Below are positions 1-5,987 of a stretch of 13,316 bases of DNA, piece by piece. The position numbers and the translations under genes are program-made. Origin of the DNA: Pseudomonadota bacterium (GTDB lineage Bacteria; Pseudomonadota; Alphaproteobacteria; Rhizobiales; Beijerinckiaceae); contig JAEXGT010000054.1 of the NCBI GenBank assembly GCA_023450615.1, forward strand, positions 1 through 13,316. Reading direction: 5' to 3'. The first letter of the stretch is position 1. Each line of letters opens with the position of its first letter. A model generated the notes under the pieces. The model was not told the origin of the DNA. It did no database searches and worked only from the letters and a program-made list of their open reading frames with translations.

Positions 1-179
1 CCCGCAATGTCACTCCACTCGAAGACAGGCCTGTAAGGCGGCTGCGCGACAGCCGGATCGGACAGGCTGATCTTGAGAACGATCAAGAACGGCACGAGGA
101 AGAACACACCGAGCCAGAGATACGGCACGGCGGGCACTAGCCCTGCGGTCAGCCTCTTCATGAAGGGACGCTCGTTCAT
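1..179 (-). CDS. potH: PotH-like putrescine/spermidine ABC transporter permease (N-terminal fragment, runs off left edge)
   Basis: Reverse-strand reading from the ATG at 179 gives 59 codons before the window edge. The product begins MNERPFMKRLTAGLVPAVPY and continues with a hydrophobic helix (roughly residues 18-42, with LWLGVFFLVPFLIVLKISLS). A PPYRPVFEW segment follows. This closely matches the E. coli PotH pattern (PYIWL, LPFLIVFKISL, IPPYTEL). PotH is one of two inner-membrane permease subunits that carry polyamines into the cytoplasm, powered by PotG. The start lies 2 bases after the potG stop codon, so the two are co-transcribed and probably translationally coupled; no strong ribosome site is visible. 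The rest of the gene, and probably potI, lie beyond the edge. The family call is firm. Substrate choice within the polyamine/spermidine-putrescine group is inferred from similarity. Confidence 0.9.
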   Translation of the reverse strand, partial: MNERPFMKRLTAGLVPAVPYLWLGVFFLVPFLIVLKISLSDPAVAQPPYRPVFEWSDIA

Positions 180-181
180 GG

Positions 182-1351
182 CTATTCTGCCAAAATCACC
201 GCCGCACCCGGCGCGAAGGTGATGTAGACCTGTTCGTCCCAATCGATCGGGTTGTCCACGAAGCGGGACACGTTGGCGCGCGTCACTCTCAGGATCTCGC
301 CCGTTGCCAGCATGACCCTGTAAACCGTCCAGTCGCCGAGATAGCCGATGTCCCACACCTCGCCGGTAAGCACGTTCACCGCCTCGGGACCGGGCTTCTC
401 ACGCTGGATCGTCATCTTCTCAGGCCGCACCGCGATGGCGACGGCTTGGCCGGAATGCAGCACTTCGTCCGGATCGTCGATGGTGAGCGGGACTTCGGCG
501 GAAGCGGTCTTCACGCGCCAGAGGCCGTTCTCCTGGCCCATCACATGGCCTTCGAGAATGTTCACGTCGCCCACGAACTCCGCGATGAACCGGGTCTTGG
601 GCTGCTCGTAGATTTCGCCGGGATCGGCAACCTGCACGATTCGGCCATGGTCCATGACCGCGATGCGGTCGGCCATGGTCATCGCCTCCTCCTGATCGTG
701 GGTGACCACGATGAAGGTCATGCCGAGCTCGTGCTGGATGTCCATCAGCTCGAACTGGGTTTCCTCGCGCAGCTTCTTGTCGAGGGCGCCGAGCGGCTCG
801 TCGAGCAGGAGCACCTTCGGCCGCTTGGCGAGGGCGCGGGCAAGCGCGACGCGCTGGCGCTGGCCGCCGGAGAGCTGGCTCGGATAGCGCTTGGCGAGCT
901 TTTCCAGCTGCACGAGGCGCAGCATCTCGCCGACGCGGTCGGCGATCTCGGTTTTCGGCAAGCCGTCCTGCTTCAATCCGAAAGCGATGTTCTTTTCCAC
1001 GCTCATATGGGGGAAAAGTGCGTAGGACTGGAACATCATGTTCACGGGACGCCGATAGGGCGGAACGCCCTCCAGGCTTTGGCCCGCCAGGGTGATGTGC
1101 CCTTCCGTCGGGTATTCGAAACCCGCCAGCATGCGCATGAGGGTTGTCTTGCCGCAGCCCGAGGGGCCTAGCAGGCAAAAGAACTCACCCTCGAAGATAT
1201 CCAGCGTCAGGTGATCCACAGCGACCGCCTCGCCGAAGCGCTTCGTCACGTTTTCGACGCGGATCAACGGCTTGGCATTGGGATCGGCCCAGGGAGCGAA
1301 GGTCCGGCGCACGGCGCCGACGGAAGCGGATTGGCGTACTGGAGGAGGCAA
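182..1351 (-). CDS. potG: PotG-like putrescine/spermidine ABC transporter ATPase
   Basis: A 389-residue ABC ATPase of the PotA/PotG (CUT1-like) type. It drives polyamine import from the cytoplasmic face of the PotH/PotI channel. Visible motifs: Walker A GPSGCGKTT (62-70), Q-loop in MMFQSYALFPHMSV (Q108), signature LSGGQRQR (160-167), Walker B LLLDEP (181-186), D-loop GALD and the switch histidine in VVTHDQEEAM (H218). A C-terminal TOBE-type regulatory part covers about 265-389. Length is near E. coli PotG (377). The annotated start is TTG with no good ribosome site. A GTG 13 codons in (before RRTFAPWADP) is an alternative, so the N-terminus is uncertain. It is followed after 2 bases by potH. 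No potF (binding protein) gene lies upstream; the neighbouring 214 bases hold only non-coding DNA and then a broken marR. Confidence 0.94.
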   Translation of the reverse strand: MPPPVRQSASVGAVRRTFAPWADPNAKPLIRVENVTKRFGEAVAVDHLTLDIFEGEFFCLLGPSGCGKTTLMRMLAGFEYPTEGHITLAGQSLEGVPPYRRPVNMMFQSYALFPHMSVEKNIAFGLKQDGLPKTEIADRVGEMLRLVQLEKLAKRYPSQLSGGQRQRVALARALAKRPKVLLLDEPLGALDKKLREETQFELMDIQHELGMTFIVVTHDQEEAMTMADRIAVMDHGRIVQVADPGEIYEQPKTRFIAEFVGDVNILEGHVMGQENGLWRVKTASAEVPLTIDDPDEVLHSGQAVAIAVRPEKMTIQREKPGPEAVNVLTGEVWDIGYLGDWTVYRVMLATGEILRVTRANVSRFVDNPIDWDEQVYITFAPGAAVILAE

Positions 1352-1513
1352 GATGTTTGAACTTCACCTAAGCAAGAGAAACTGCCGCGCAAGCTATGAC
1401 GTCCGGGCTCCAAGAACAACAACTTAAAAACCGGATTTCCACCACCTCGGCAAAGCACTCATGTCGCAGCCCCAGGCAGGGCTCGGGCGCAGCCCCTGAA
1501 CAGGGAGGAGAAA

Positions 1514-1554
1514 GGCATATAATATTAGCCTCCCTATCAATATGCCCTCTAATA
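1514..1554 (+). promoter_or_regulatory. Candidate promoter/operator of the broken marR gene
   Basis: A consensus TATAAT sits at 1518-1523, about 43 bases before the marR ATG. It is overlapped by inverted repeats: GGCATAT (1514-1520) with ATATGCC (1540-1546), and TATTAG (1523-1528) with CTAATA (1549-1554). MarR proteins commonly bind AT-rich inverted repeats over their own promoter, so this could be an autoregulatory site left behind after loss of the regulator. No convincing -35 is visible, and the short AT-rich arms could be chance. Confidence 0.3.
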
Positions 1555-1565
1555 CAAGTGCGGCC

Positions 1566-1951
1566 ATGACCGCGAAAACGACGTTTTCCGAAGAGCTGTG
1601 GAAGGTCAGCCGCAAGATGCGGCCCCTCTTCGACGCCCGGGTGCACGCCGAAGGCCTGCCCCTCCCCGAGCCCGGGCGCCGATCCTTCTCGGCAAGAAGA
1701 ATTGCATGAAACAGACGGAGCTTGCGGACGCCCTTGAGAAACAGGGCCTGATCGAGCGCCAACCCATTGATGGAGACCGGCGCGCCAAGCAGGTTGCCCT
1801 GACGGCAACGGGCCAGGAGCAGGCCTCCCATGTGAACGGCCTCGTCAAGGAGTTCCGCAGCAGCACCCTGAAGGATGCCAGCGAAGACGACCTGAAGGCT
1901 GCGATCCGCGTTCTCCATGCCATGGCCCGGAATATCGAAGCCGCGAGCTGA
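1566..1951 (+). pseudogene. MarR-family transcriptional regulator, frameshifted and internally deleted
   Basis: Read from the ATG at 1566, the protein starts like a MarR regulator (MTAKTTFSEELWKVSRKMRP, then LFDARVHAEGLPLP). It loses its frame at about 1664-1668 and stops at a TGA near 1708. The family pattern resumes one frame over: RARAPILLGKKNCMKQTELA, then DALEKQGLIERQPIDGDRRA and KQVALTATGQEQASHVNGLV, ending in a C-terminal helix to the TGA at 1949-1951. The switch fits loss of one C from the CCCC run at 1664-1667. In addition, intact relatives have about 14-15 residues (the recognition helix, of the form IEGPTLVRLLDGLE) between TELADALE and KQGLIERQ. Here they are missing in frame. The wing motif D-GDRRAK is kept. 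Both lesions would abolish DNA binding. The gene converges on emrB, and MarR regulators often accompany emrAB, so it may be a former second regulator of the pump. The downstream ATG-initiated reading frame alone would lack the start of the fold. Confidence 0.8.
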
Positions 1952-2061
1952 AGTAGCATTTTCTCGATGACAACTACCGGAGGCGACCGCCAGATCGCCC
2001 CCCCGACGCCGGGAGCCCCGGGACACCTGCTGCGCGGTCTCACATTCATGCCTGCCACAAC

Positions 2062-2090
2062 AAAAAAAGCCCGGCATCGAAAGCCGGGCT
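2062..2090 (-). terminator. Rho-independent terminator of emrAB
   Basis: A perfect 8-bp stem, AGCCCGGC (2068-2075) with GCCGGGCT (2083-2090), closes a 7-base loop. It is followed on the minus strand by a run of seven T (the A run at 2062-2068). It lies about 30 bases past the emrB stop. The plus-strand side has only a short T tract, so it mainly serves emrAB, though it could also stop read-through from the convergent marR remnant. Confidence 0.9.
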
Positions 2091-2122
2091 GAAGGTCTTT
2101 GGAGGTTAGTCTCGGGAGGTCG

Positions 2123-3715
2123 TCAATGGCCGCCGCCAGCACCGGCGGGTGCCGCGCGCGGTTTCTTGATGAAGGGCAAGGCGAGGAGCAGGGCCAGGAA
2201 CAGCACGGTCAGCAGCAGGAACACATCCGCGAAGGACATGACCATAGCCTCGCGCCGAACCATGTTGGACATGGTCTTGATCGCCGCCGCGCTCGCATCC
2301 GGGCCGAGAGAATGGAACTTCATGGTCATGGAGTTCAAGGTCTCGACCGCCGTGGAGCGGCCCCAGTTCACGTTCTCGCGCAGCCGCTGGAGATGAAGAT
2401 CCAGACGGTTGTTGAGAATCGTGTTGATGAGCGCCAGCCCCACCGCACCGCCCAGATTGCGGGTGAGGTTGTAGAGGCCGGACGCATTCTTGATGCGCTC
2501 GGGCGGAAGCGTGCCGAGCGCGATATTGTTGATCGGCACCATGCAGATCATGAGGCCGACGCCGCGGAAGATCTGAGGGATGAACAACTCCCAAAAATCC
2601 CAATCCTTCGTAAGTCCGCTCATGAGAAACGTGCCGAAGGCGAAGGCCGTGAAGCCGATGCCCATCATCACGCGCGGGTCCATCTTGCGTGAGAGGACGC
2701 CCGCGACAGGCGCCATCAGGAACATGACCGCGCCCGACACGAACATGGTCTCGCCGATCTGCAGCGACGAATATCCACGTACGCGGCCCAGATAGACCGG
2801 ATAGAGATAAGTCAGGCCGTAAAGACCAATGCCCATGACGAAGCTGAAGGACGAGCCCGCGAGGAAGTTGCGGTCGGAGAATGCCCGCAGGTCCACGATC
2901 GGCTGCTTGGCCGTGAACGCGCGATAGAAGAAGCCGATGGCGCCCACAGTGCAGACGATGGTGAGGATCAGCACCGCCTCATCCTGGAACCACTCGTTCA
3001 GCGGCCCCTCTTCGAGCACGTATTCAAGGCTGCCCAGGAACGCCGCCATGAAGCCGAGGCCCGCCCAATCGAAGGACTTGAACAGCTCGAAATTCGGCTC
3101 GTCGAAATCGACCAGCAGATAGGTCGAGACGGTCACGAAAATGCCGGGCACGATGTTCACGAGGAACAGCCAGTGCCAGGAGAAAATGTCGGTCAGATAG
3201 CCACCGAGCGTCGGGCCGATGGTCGGCGCGAGCGTCGCCACGAGGCCGATGAGCGGCGAGATCACGGGCCGCTTCTCCGGCGGGAAGATCGTGAAGGCGG
3301 AGGCGAACACGGTGGGGATCATGCCGCCGCCGATGAACCCCTGCAGCGCACGATAGACGATCATCTGATCAATGTTGGTCGCCGTCGCGCACATGAAGCT
3401 CATGAAGGTGAAGCCGCCTGCGGAGATCACGAACATCCAGCGTGTCGAGAGCACGCGAGAGAGCGTGCCTGACAACGGGATCATGATCACTTCCGCGATC
3501 AGGTAGCTCGTCTGCACCCAGGAGATTTCATCGGACGAGGCTGACAGGCCCGCCTGAATCTCGGCAAGCGAAGCCGAGACAATCTGGATGTCCAGGATCG
3601 CCATGAACATGCCGAAGACCATGCAGAAAAACGCGAATGTCCTGCGCCGGCTCACCTGCGCAGGCTTCGCGGCCGGCACGGCCGCCGGGTTCGATATGGC
3701 AGCGGAAGCGGCCAT
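2123..3715 (-). CDS. emrB: EmrB-type multidrug exporter (MFS, DHA2 family)
   Basis: A 530-residue polytopic inner-membrane drug/proton antiporter of the EmrB/QacA group (DHA2, expected 14 helices). With EmrA and an outer-membrane channel it moves hydrophobic compounds directly out of the cell. Visible hallmarks: LDIQIVSASL at 41-50 (the DHA2 LDxTIVNVALP element with its helix-1 acidic residue), WVQTSYLIAEVIMIPLSG in helix 2, RALQGFIGGGMIP in helix 4, and the antiporter motif C LAPTIGPTLGGYL (162-174). Hydrophobic segments continue to about 517, and the tail is short and basic/glycine-rich. Residues 1-24 are a cytoplasmic Ala/Pro leader. The ATG at 3715 follows the emrA stop by 18 bases, so the pair is one operon. 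Drug specificity cannot be read from the sequence. Confidence 0.95.
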   Translation of the reverse strand: MAASAAISNPAAVPAAKPAQVSRRRTFAFFCMVFGMFMAILDIQIVSASLAEIQAGLSASSDEISWVQTSYLIAEVIMIPLSGTLSRVLSTRWMFVISAGGFTFMSFMCATATNIDQMIVYRALQGFIGGGMIPTVFASAFTIFPPEKRPVISPLIGLVATLAPTIGPTLGGYLTDIFSWHWLFLVNIVPGIFVTVSTYLLVDFDEPNFELFKSFDWAGLGFMAAFLGSLEYVLEEGPLNEWFQDEAVLILTIVCTVGAIGFFYRAFTAKQPIVDLRAFSDRNFLAGSSFSFVMGIGLYGLTYLYPVYLGRVRGYSSLQIGETMFVSGAVMFLMAPVAGVLSRKMDPRVMMGIGFTAFAFGTFLMSGLTKDWDFWELFIPQIFRGVGLMICMVPINNIALGTLPPERIKNASGLYNLTRNLGGAVGLALINTILNNRLDLHLQRLRENVNWGRSTAVETLNSMTMKFHSLGPDASAAAIKTMSNMVRREAMVMSFADVFLLLTVLFLALLLALPFIKKPRAAPAGAGGGH

Positions 3716-3733
3716 GGGGGCTGTTCTCTTTCG

Positions 3734-4951
3734 TTACTGCTTGGCGCTGGCCGTCTTCTGCGGCTCGGCAGAGCCGCGCGTGTCGACATCGACGACGACC
3801 GACAGCCCCGGACGCAGCAGGCCCTGACGGGCGATCTCGGGATTCACGGCCACGCGCACGGGCACGCGCTGCACGATCTTTGTGAAGTTGCCGGTGGCGT
3901 TCTCGGGCGGCAGCAGGCTGAACACCGCGCCCGAGGCAGGCGAGACGCTTTCCACCGTGCCGACGATGTCAGCATCCGGGAAGGCATCGACCTCGATCTT
4001 GACCATCTGTCCGACCTTCAGGGACGCAAGCTGCGTCTCCTTGAAGTTGGCGTCCACATGCACGCTGTTGAGCGGCACGAGAGCGGCCAGGCGCGCGCCC
4101 GGCTGCACGAAGGTGCCGATCTCGACGGCCTTGTTGCCGATCACGCCATCGGCGGGCGCGCGGATTTCCGTGAAGGAGAGATCGCGCTCCGCCTTCTCGA
4201 CCGAGGTCTGGAGTTCGGCCGACACGCGGCGCGCCTCGTTCTGCTGGGCAGCCAGCACGTCGACATTCGCTTTGGCGGCGGCAAGAGCCGCCTCTGCGCT
4301 CTTCACCCCGGCTGTGGCCTGGTCACGGGCAGCCTTGGCGCTCTCGAGCGATGCCCGGCTCGTGTAATCCGAGCGGGCCAGCTGCTGCTGACGGCCGTAA
4401 TCGCTCTCGGCGCGTTCGGAAGCGGCCTCCGCCGACGTCACCTGCGCCTCGGCCTGCGCCACTGAGGCGCGCGCCGCCTCGATCTGGCGGCCGATGCGCT
4501 CGATGGAGCTTTCCTGGGTCGCGAGCTTGTCCTTGGCGGATTGCAGGGCGAAACGGTAATCGCCGTCATCGATCTTGGCGATCAGGTCGCCCGCCCTGAC
4601 GCTCTGGTTGTTCGTGACCGCCACGGAGGACACATAGCCTGACACCTTGGCCGAGAGGATGGTGATGTCGGCCTGCACATAGGCGTCCTCGGTTGAGACC
4701 ATGAAGCGGCCCTCGGTCCACCAGTGGAAACCTTCATAGCCGCCGAACAGTAAGGCCGCCGCGGCAAGCGCCATGAGGATGAACTTCCTGCGCGATTTCG
4801 GCTTTTCGGGTGCGGCCTCGCTTCGTGCCGCCTCTCCTGCCCCCGCTTCCGTTGAGGGTTGCTCCGCTTCCGGCGCCTCGGCAGGTCGCCTGTCCACGAC
4901 GGCCTCGGATGTGCCTTTGACGCCTTGGGCGAACTCTTCCCGATAAGCCAT
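3734..4951 (-). CDS. emrA: EmrA-type membrane fusion protein (HlyD family) of the efflux pump
   Basis: A periplasmic adaptor that links EmrB to an outer-membrane TolC-like channel. I place the start at the ATG at 4951 (405 residues), because it has a strong ribosome site (AAAGAGGG, 4956-4963) 4 bases upstream. A GTG at 5014 would add 21 residues but has no such site. Order of parts: acidic Pro/Glu/Ala-rich cytoplasmic tail (1-52), one membrane helix (about 56-78, RRKFILMALAAAALLFGGYE), and first biotinyl-lipoyl half (about 86-130, with VSTEDAYVQADITILSAKVS). Next come a long Ala/Glu/Gln-rich coiled-coil hairpin (about 135-258), the second lipoyl half (IRAPADGVIGNKAVEIGTFV, 263-282) and the beta-barrel (about 295-392). 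Length and layout are typical of EmrA. No TolC-like gene is present nearby, so a shared outer-membrane channel must be encoded elsewhere. Confidence 0.95.
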   Translation of the reverse strand: MAYREEFAQGVKGTSEAVVDRRPAEAPEAEQPSTEAGAGEAARSEAAPEKPKSRRKFILMALAAAALLFGGYEGFHWWTEGRFMVSTEDAYVQADITILSAKVSGYVSSVAVTNNQSVRAGDLIAKIDDGDYRFALQSAKDKLATQESSIERIGRQIEAARASVAQAEAQVTSAEAASERAESDYGRQQQLARSDYTSRASLESAKAARDQATAGVKSAEAALAAAKANVDVLAAQQNEARRVSAELQTSVEKAERDLSFTEIRAPADGVIGNKAVEIGTFVQPGARLAALVPLNSVHVDANFKETQLASLKVGQMVKIEVDAFPDADIVGTVESVSPASGAVFSLLPPENATGNFTKIVQRVPVRVAVNPEIARQGLLRPGLSVVVDVDTRGSAEPQKTASAKQ

Positions 4952-4955
4952 GGAA

Positions 4956-4963
4956 CCCTCTTT
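4956..4963 (-). promoter_or_regulatory. Ribosome binding site fixing the emrA start
   Basis: On the minus strand AAAGAGGG is followed by TTCC and then the ATG at 4951. This is the best ribosome site in the operon and decides the start in favour of the 405-residue product over the longer GTG reading. Confidence 0.75.
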
Positions 4964-5038
4964 CAACAGCTCAGGCGCCTCGGATCCGAAAGACTGGAGC
5001 CGTTCTTGCGGCACTGGACTATAATGACTAAGTACCCA

Positions 5039-5067
5039 GATATGAGTTGACCGAACCGTTCGGTCAA
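5039..5067 (-). promoter_or_regulatory. Candidate emrAB promoter overlapped by the TetR operator
   Basis: On the minus strand TTGACC (5062-5067) is a near-consensus -35, with CATATC (5039-5044) 17 bases on as a weak -10. The -35 is formed by the right arm of the inverted repeat at 5047-5067, so a bound TetR dimer would cover it. This is the usual arrangement for repression relieved by a drug ligand. The -10 is poor and the assignment is tentative. Confidence 0.5.
5047..5067. promoter_or_regulatory. TetR-type operator: perfect 10+1+10 inverted repeat
   Basis: The arms are TTGACCGAAC (5047-5056) and GTTCGGTCAA (5058-5067) around one central C, with every base of the arms complementary. It lies in the divergent space between emrA (start 4951) and tetR (start 5092). 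TetR/AcrR regulators typically bind such sites between themselves and the pump they control. A TATAAT on the plus strand at 5020-5025 could serve tetR, which would place the operator just downstream of that start for autorepression, but it lacks a clear -35. Confidence 0.85.
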
Positions 5068-5091
5068 TAGCCGAGAGGTGATAAAACGCAC

Positions 5092-5760
5092 ATGAGCGAC
5101 CTGGAAGATATCGCTCGCGCTGACGCCGTGCCCGCAGCGCCCCCCTCGCCCGAGGACAGCGCGGAAAACGCCAAGCGCCGCCAGATCATGGATGGTGCCC
5201 GTCAGGTCTTCCTGGCGAGCGGCTTCGACGGCGCAAGCATGGGCGAGATCGCCAAGGTTGCTGGGGTTTCGAAAGGTACGCTCTATGTCTATTTCGACAG
5301 CAAGGAGAGCCTGTTCGAAGCGTTGACCATCGAAGAGAAGCGGGGCTTGGCGGAAGTTCTGTTCAAACTGGACGCAGACGATCCGGACGTTCGCGCCGTT
5401 CTGACCAAGCTCGGCCAGACCTATCTCGGCCATTTCAGCAATCCGGCGCACATCTCCTCGATCCGCATGGTGATCGGCGTCGCCGAGAAGTTCCCGCGCC
5501 TGGGCCAAGCCTTCTACGAGGCTGGTCCCTGCCAGGGCATCGCCCGGCTCGCCGCCTATCTCGACCGCCAGAACGAGGCTGGCCGCCTCGCCATTCCTGA
5601 CACGGCTGTCGCGGCCCAGCACTTCCTTGATCTCTGCCAGTCCGGAACCCTGCGCCGCCTGCTCTTCTCCGTCGGCGAGCCCCCGGGGGCAGAGGAGATC
5701 AAGCGCAACGTGCAGAACGCCATCAATGTTTTCTTCGCGGCTTACGGACCGAAGGCTTAG
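5092..5760 (+). CDS. TetR/AcrR-family repressor, likely controlling emrAB
   Basis: A 222-residue one-component regulator. The N-terminal DNA-binding domain covers about 28-75: RRQIMDGARQVFLASGFDGA, SMGEIAKVAGVSKGTLYVYF, then DSKESLFEAL. This is the canonical TetR helix-turn-helix, with recognition helix near SKGTLYVYF. Residues 1-27 are a non-conserved acidic leader. The C-terminal half (about 85-222, helical, with RMVIGVAEKFPRLGQAFYEA and FLDLCQSGTLRRLLF) resembles the AefR-like TetR ligand-binding class, which is often linked to efflux pumps. The ATG at 5092 has GAGAGGTG upstream at slightly long spacing. It is transcribed away from emrA across a perfect inverted repeat, so autorepression plus repression of emrAB is the natural reading. 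The inducing ligand is unknown. Confidence 0.93.
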   Translation: MSDLEDIARADAVPAAPPSPEDSAENAKRRQIMDGARQVFLASGFDGASMGEIAKVAGVSKGTLYVYFDSKESLFEALTIEEKRGLAEVLFKLDADDPDVRAVLTKLGQTYLGHFSNPAHISSIRMVIGVAEKFPRLGQAFYEAGPCQGIARLAAYLDRQNEAGRLAIPDTAVAAQHFLDLCQSGTLRRLLFSVGEPPGAEEIKRNVQNAINVFFAAYGPKA

Positions 5761-5804
5761 AGCATCGAACGCAAAAGTGGGACCGGTTTTGCGTGACAAG
5801 ATGC
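5761..5804. repeat. Palindromic intergenic repeat of the Rhizobiales type
   Basis: Directly after the tetR stop there is a nested inverted repeat: GCATC (5762-5766) with GATGC (5800-5804) outside, and ACGCAAAA (5769-5776) with TTTTGCGT (5787-5794) inside. The loop contains GTGGGACCGG. The pattern 'GCAAAAGTGGGA-CCGGTTTTGCG' recalls a short dispersed element I associate with intergenic regions of many Rhizobiales genomes. That association is from memory. The hairpin itself is seen directly. Only one copy is in this window. It may also fold in the tetR mRNA tail. Confidence 0.65.
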
Positions 5805-5820
5805 GCCAAAACAGAAGCTT

Positions 5821-5860
5821 AAAGCAGGGGACGTGAGGTCGATTTCACGTCCCCTGCTTT
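5821..5860. terminator. Perfect 16-bp hairpin, probable (bidirectional) terminator for tetR
   Basis: AAAGCAGGGGACGTGA (5821-5836) pairs without mismatch to TCACGTCCCCTGCTTT (5845-5860) around an 8-base loop. The arms begin and end in AAA/TTT, but no long T run follows on either strand. It stands 60 bases after the tetR stop and before the terminator of the convergent RTX gene. Its most likely role is to end tetR transcription. A protein-binding or processing site is possible. Confidence 0.6.
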
Positions 5861-5920
5861 AGCCCATCATCTCGCCCTGACGGCATGGCCGCCACGCAGG
5901 CCTGCTCATTCAGGATGCTC

Positions 5921-5953
5921 AAAGAAAAGCCCGCCGTGTTGCGCACGGCGGGC
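5921..5953 (-). terminator. Rho-independent terminator of the RTX gene
   Basis: A perfect 10-bp stem, GCCCGCCGTG (5929-5938) with CACGGCGGGC (5944-5953), closes a 5-base loop. On the minus strand it is followed by TTTTCTTT (complement of 5921-5928). It lies 35 bases beyond the RTX stop codon at 5988-5990. Confidence 0.9.
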
Positions 5954-5987
5954 CTTGCTTGTCAGGAGAAGACGAGGTGAGGGAGGC

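Noticed and set aside
446..1171. A 241-residue plus-strand frame
   Set aside because: It lies entirely antisense to potG, whose ATPase motifs are complete.
1424..2142. Minus-strand frames of 178-217 residues across the marR area
   Set aside because: No family features are seen. The plus strand carries a clear, though broken, MarR protein.
3734..4951. emrA as the HlyD-type adaptor of a type I exporter for the RTX protein
   Set aside because: It is 18 bases from emrB, shares its operator with tetR and has EmrA layout. There is no type I ABC ATPase in the window.
4952..5014. Longer emrA with a GTG start at 5014
   Set aside because: It has no ribosome site, and the extra 21 residues have no family counterpart. 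The ATG at 4951 has a strong AAAGAGGG site.
4963..5799. A 278-residue minus-strand frame across tetR
   Set aside because: It is antisense to tetR, which has the standard TetR helix-turn-helix and a matching operator. The long frame also crosses that operator and the emrA start region.
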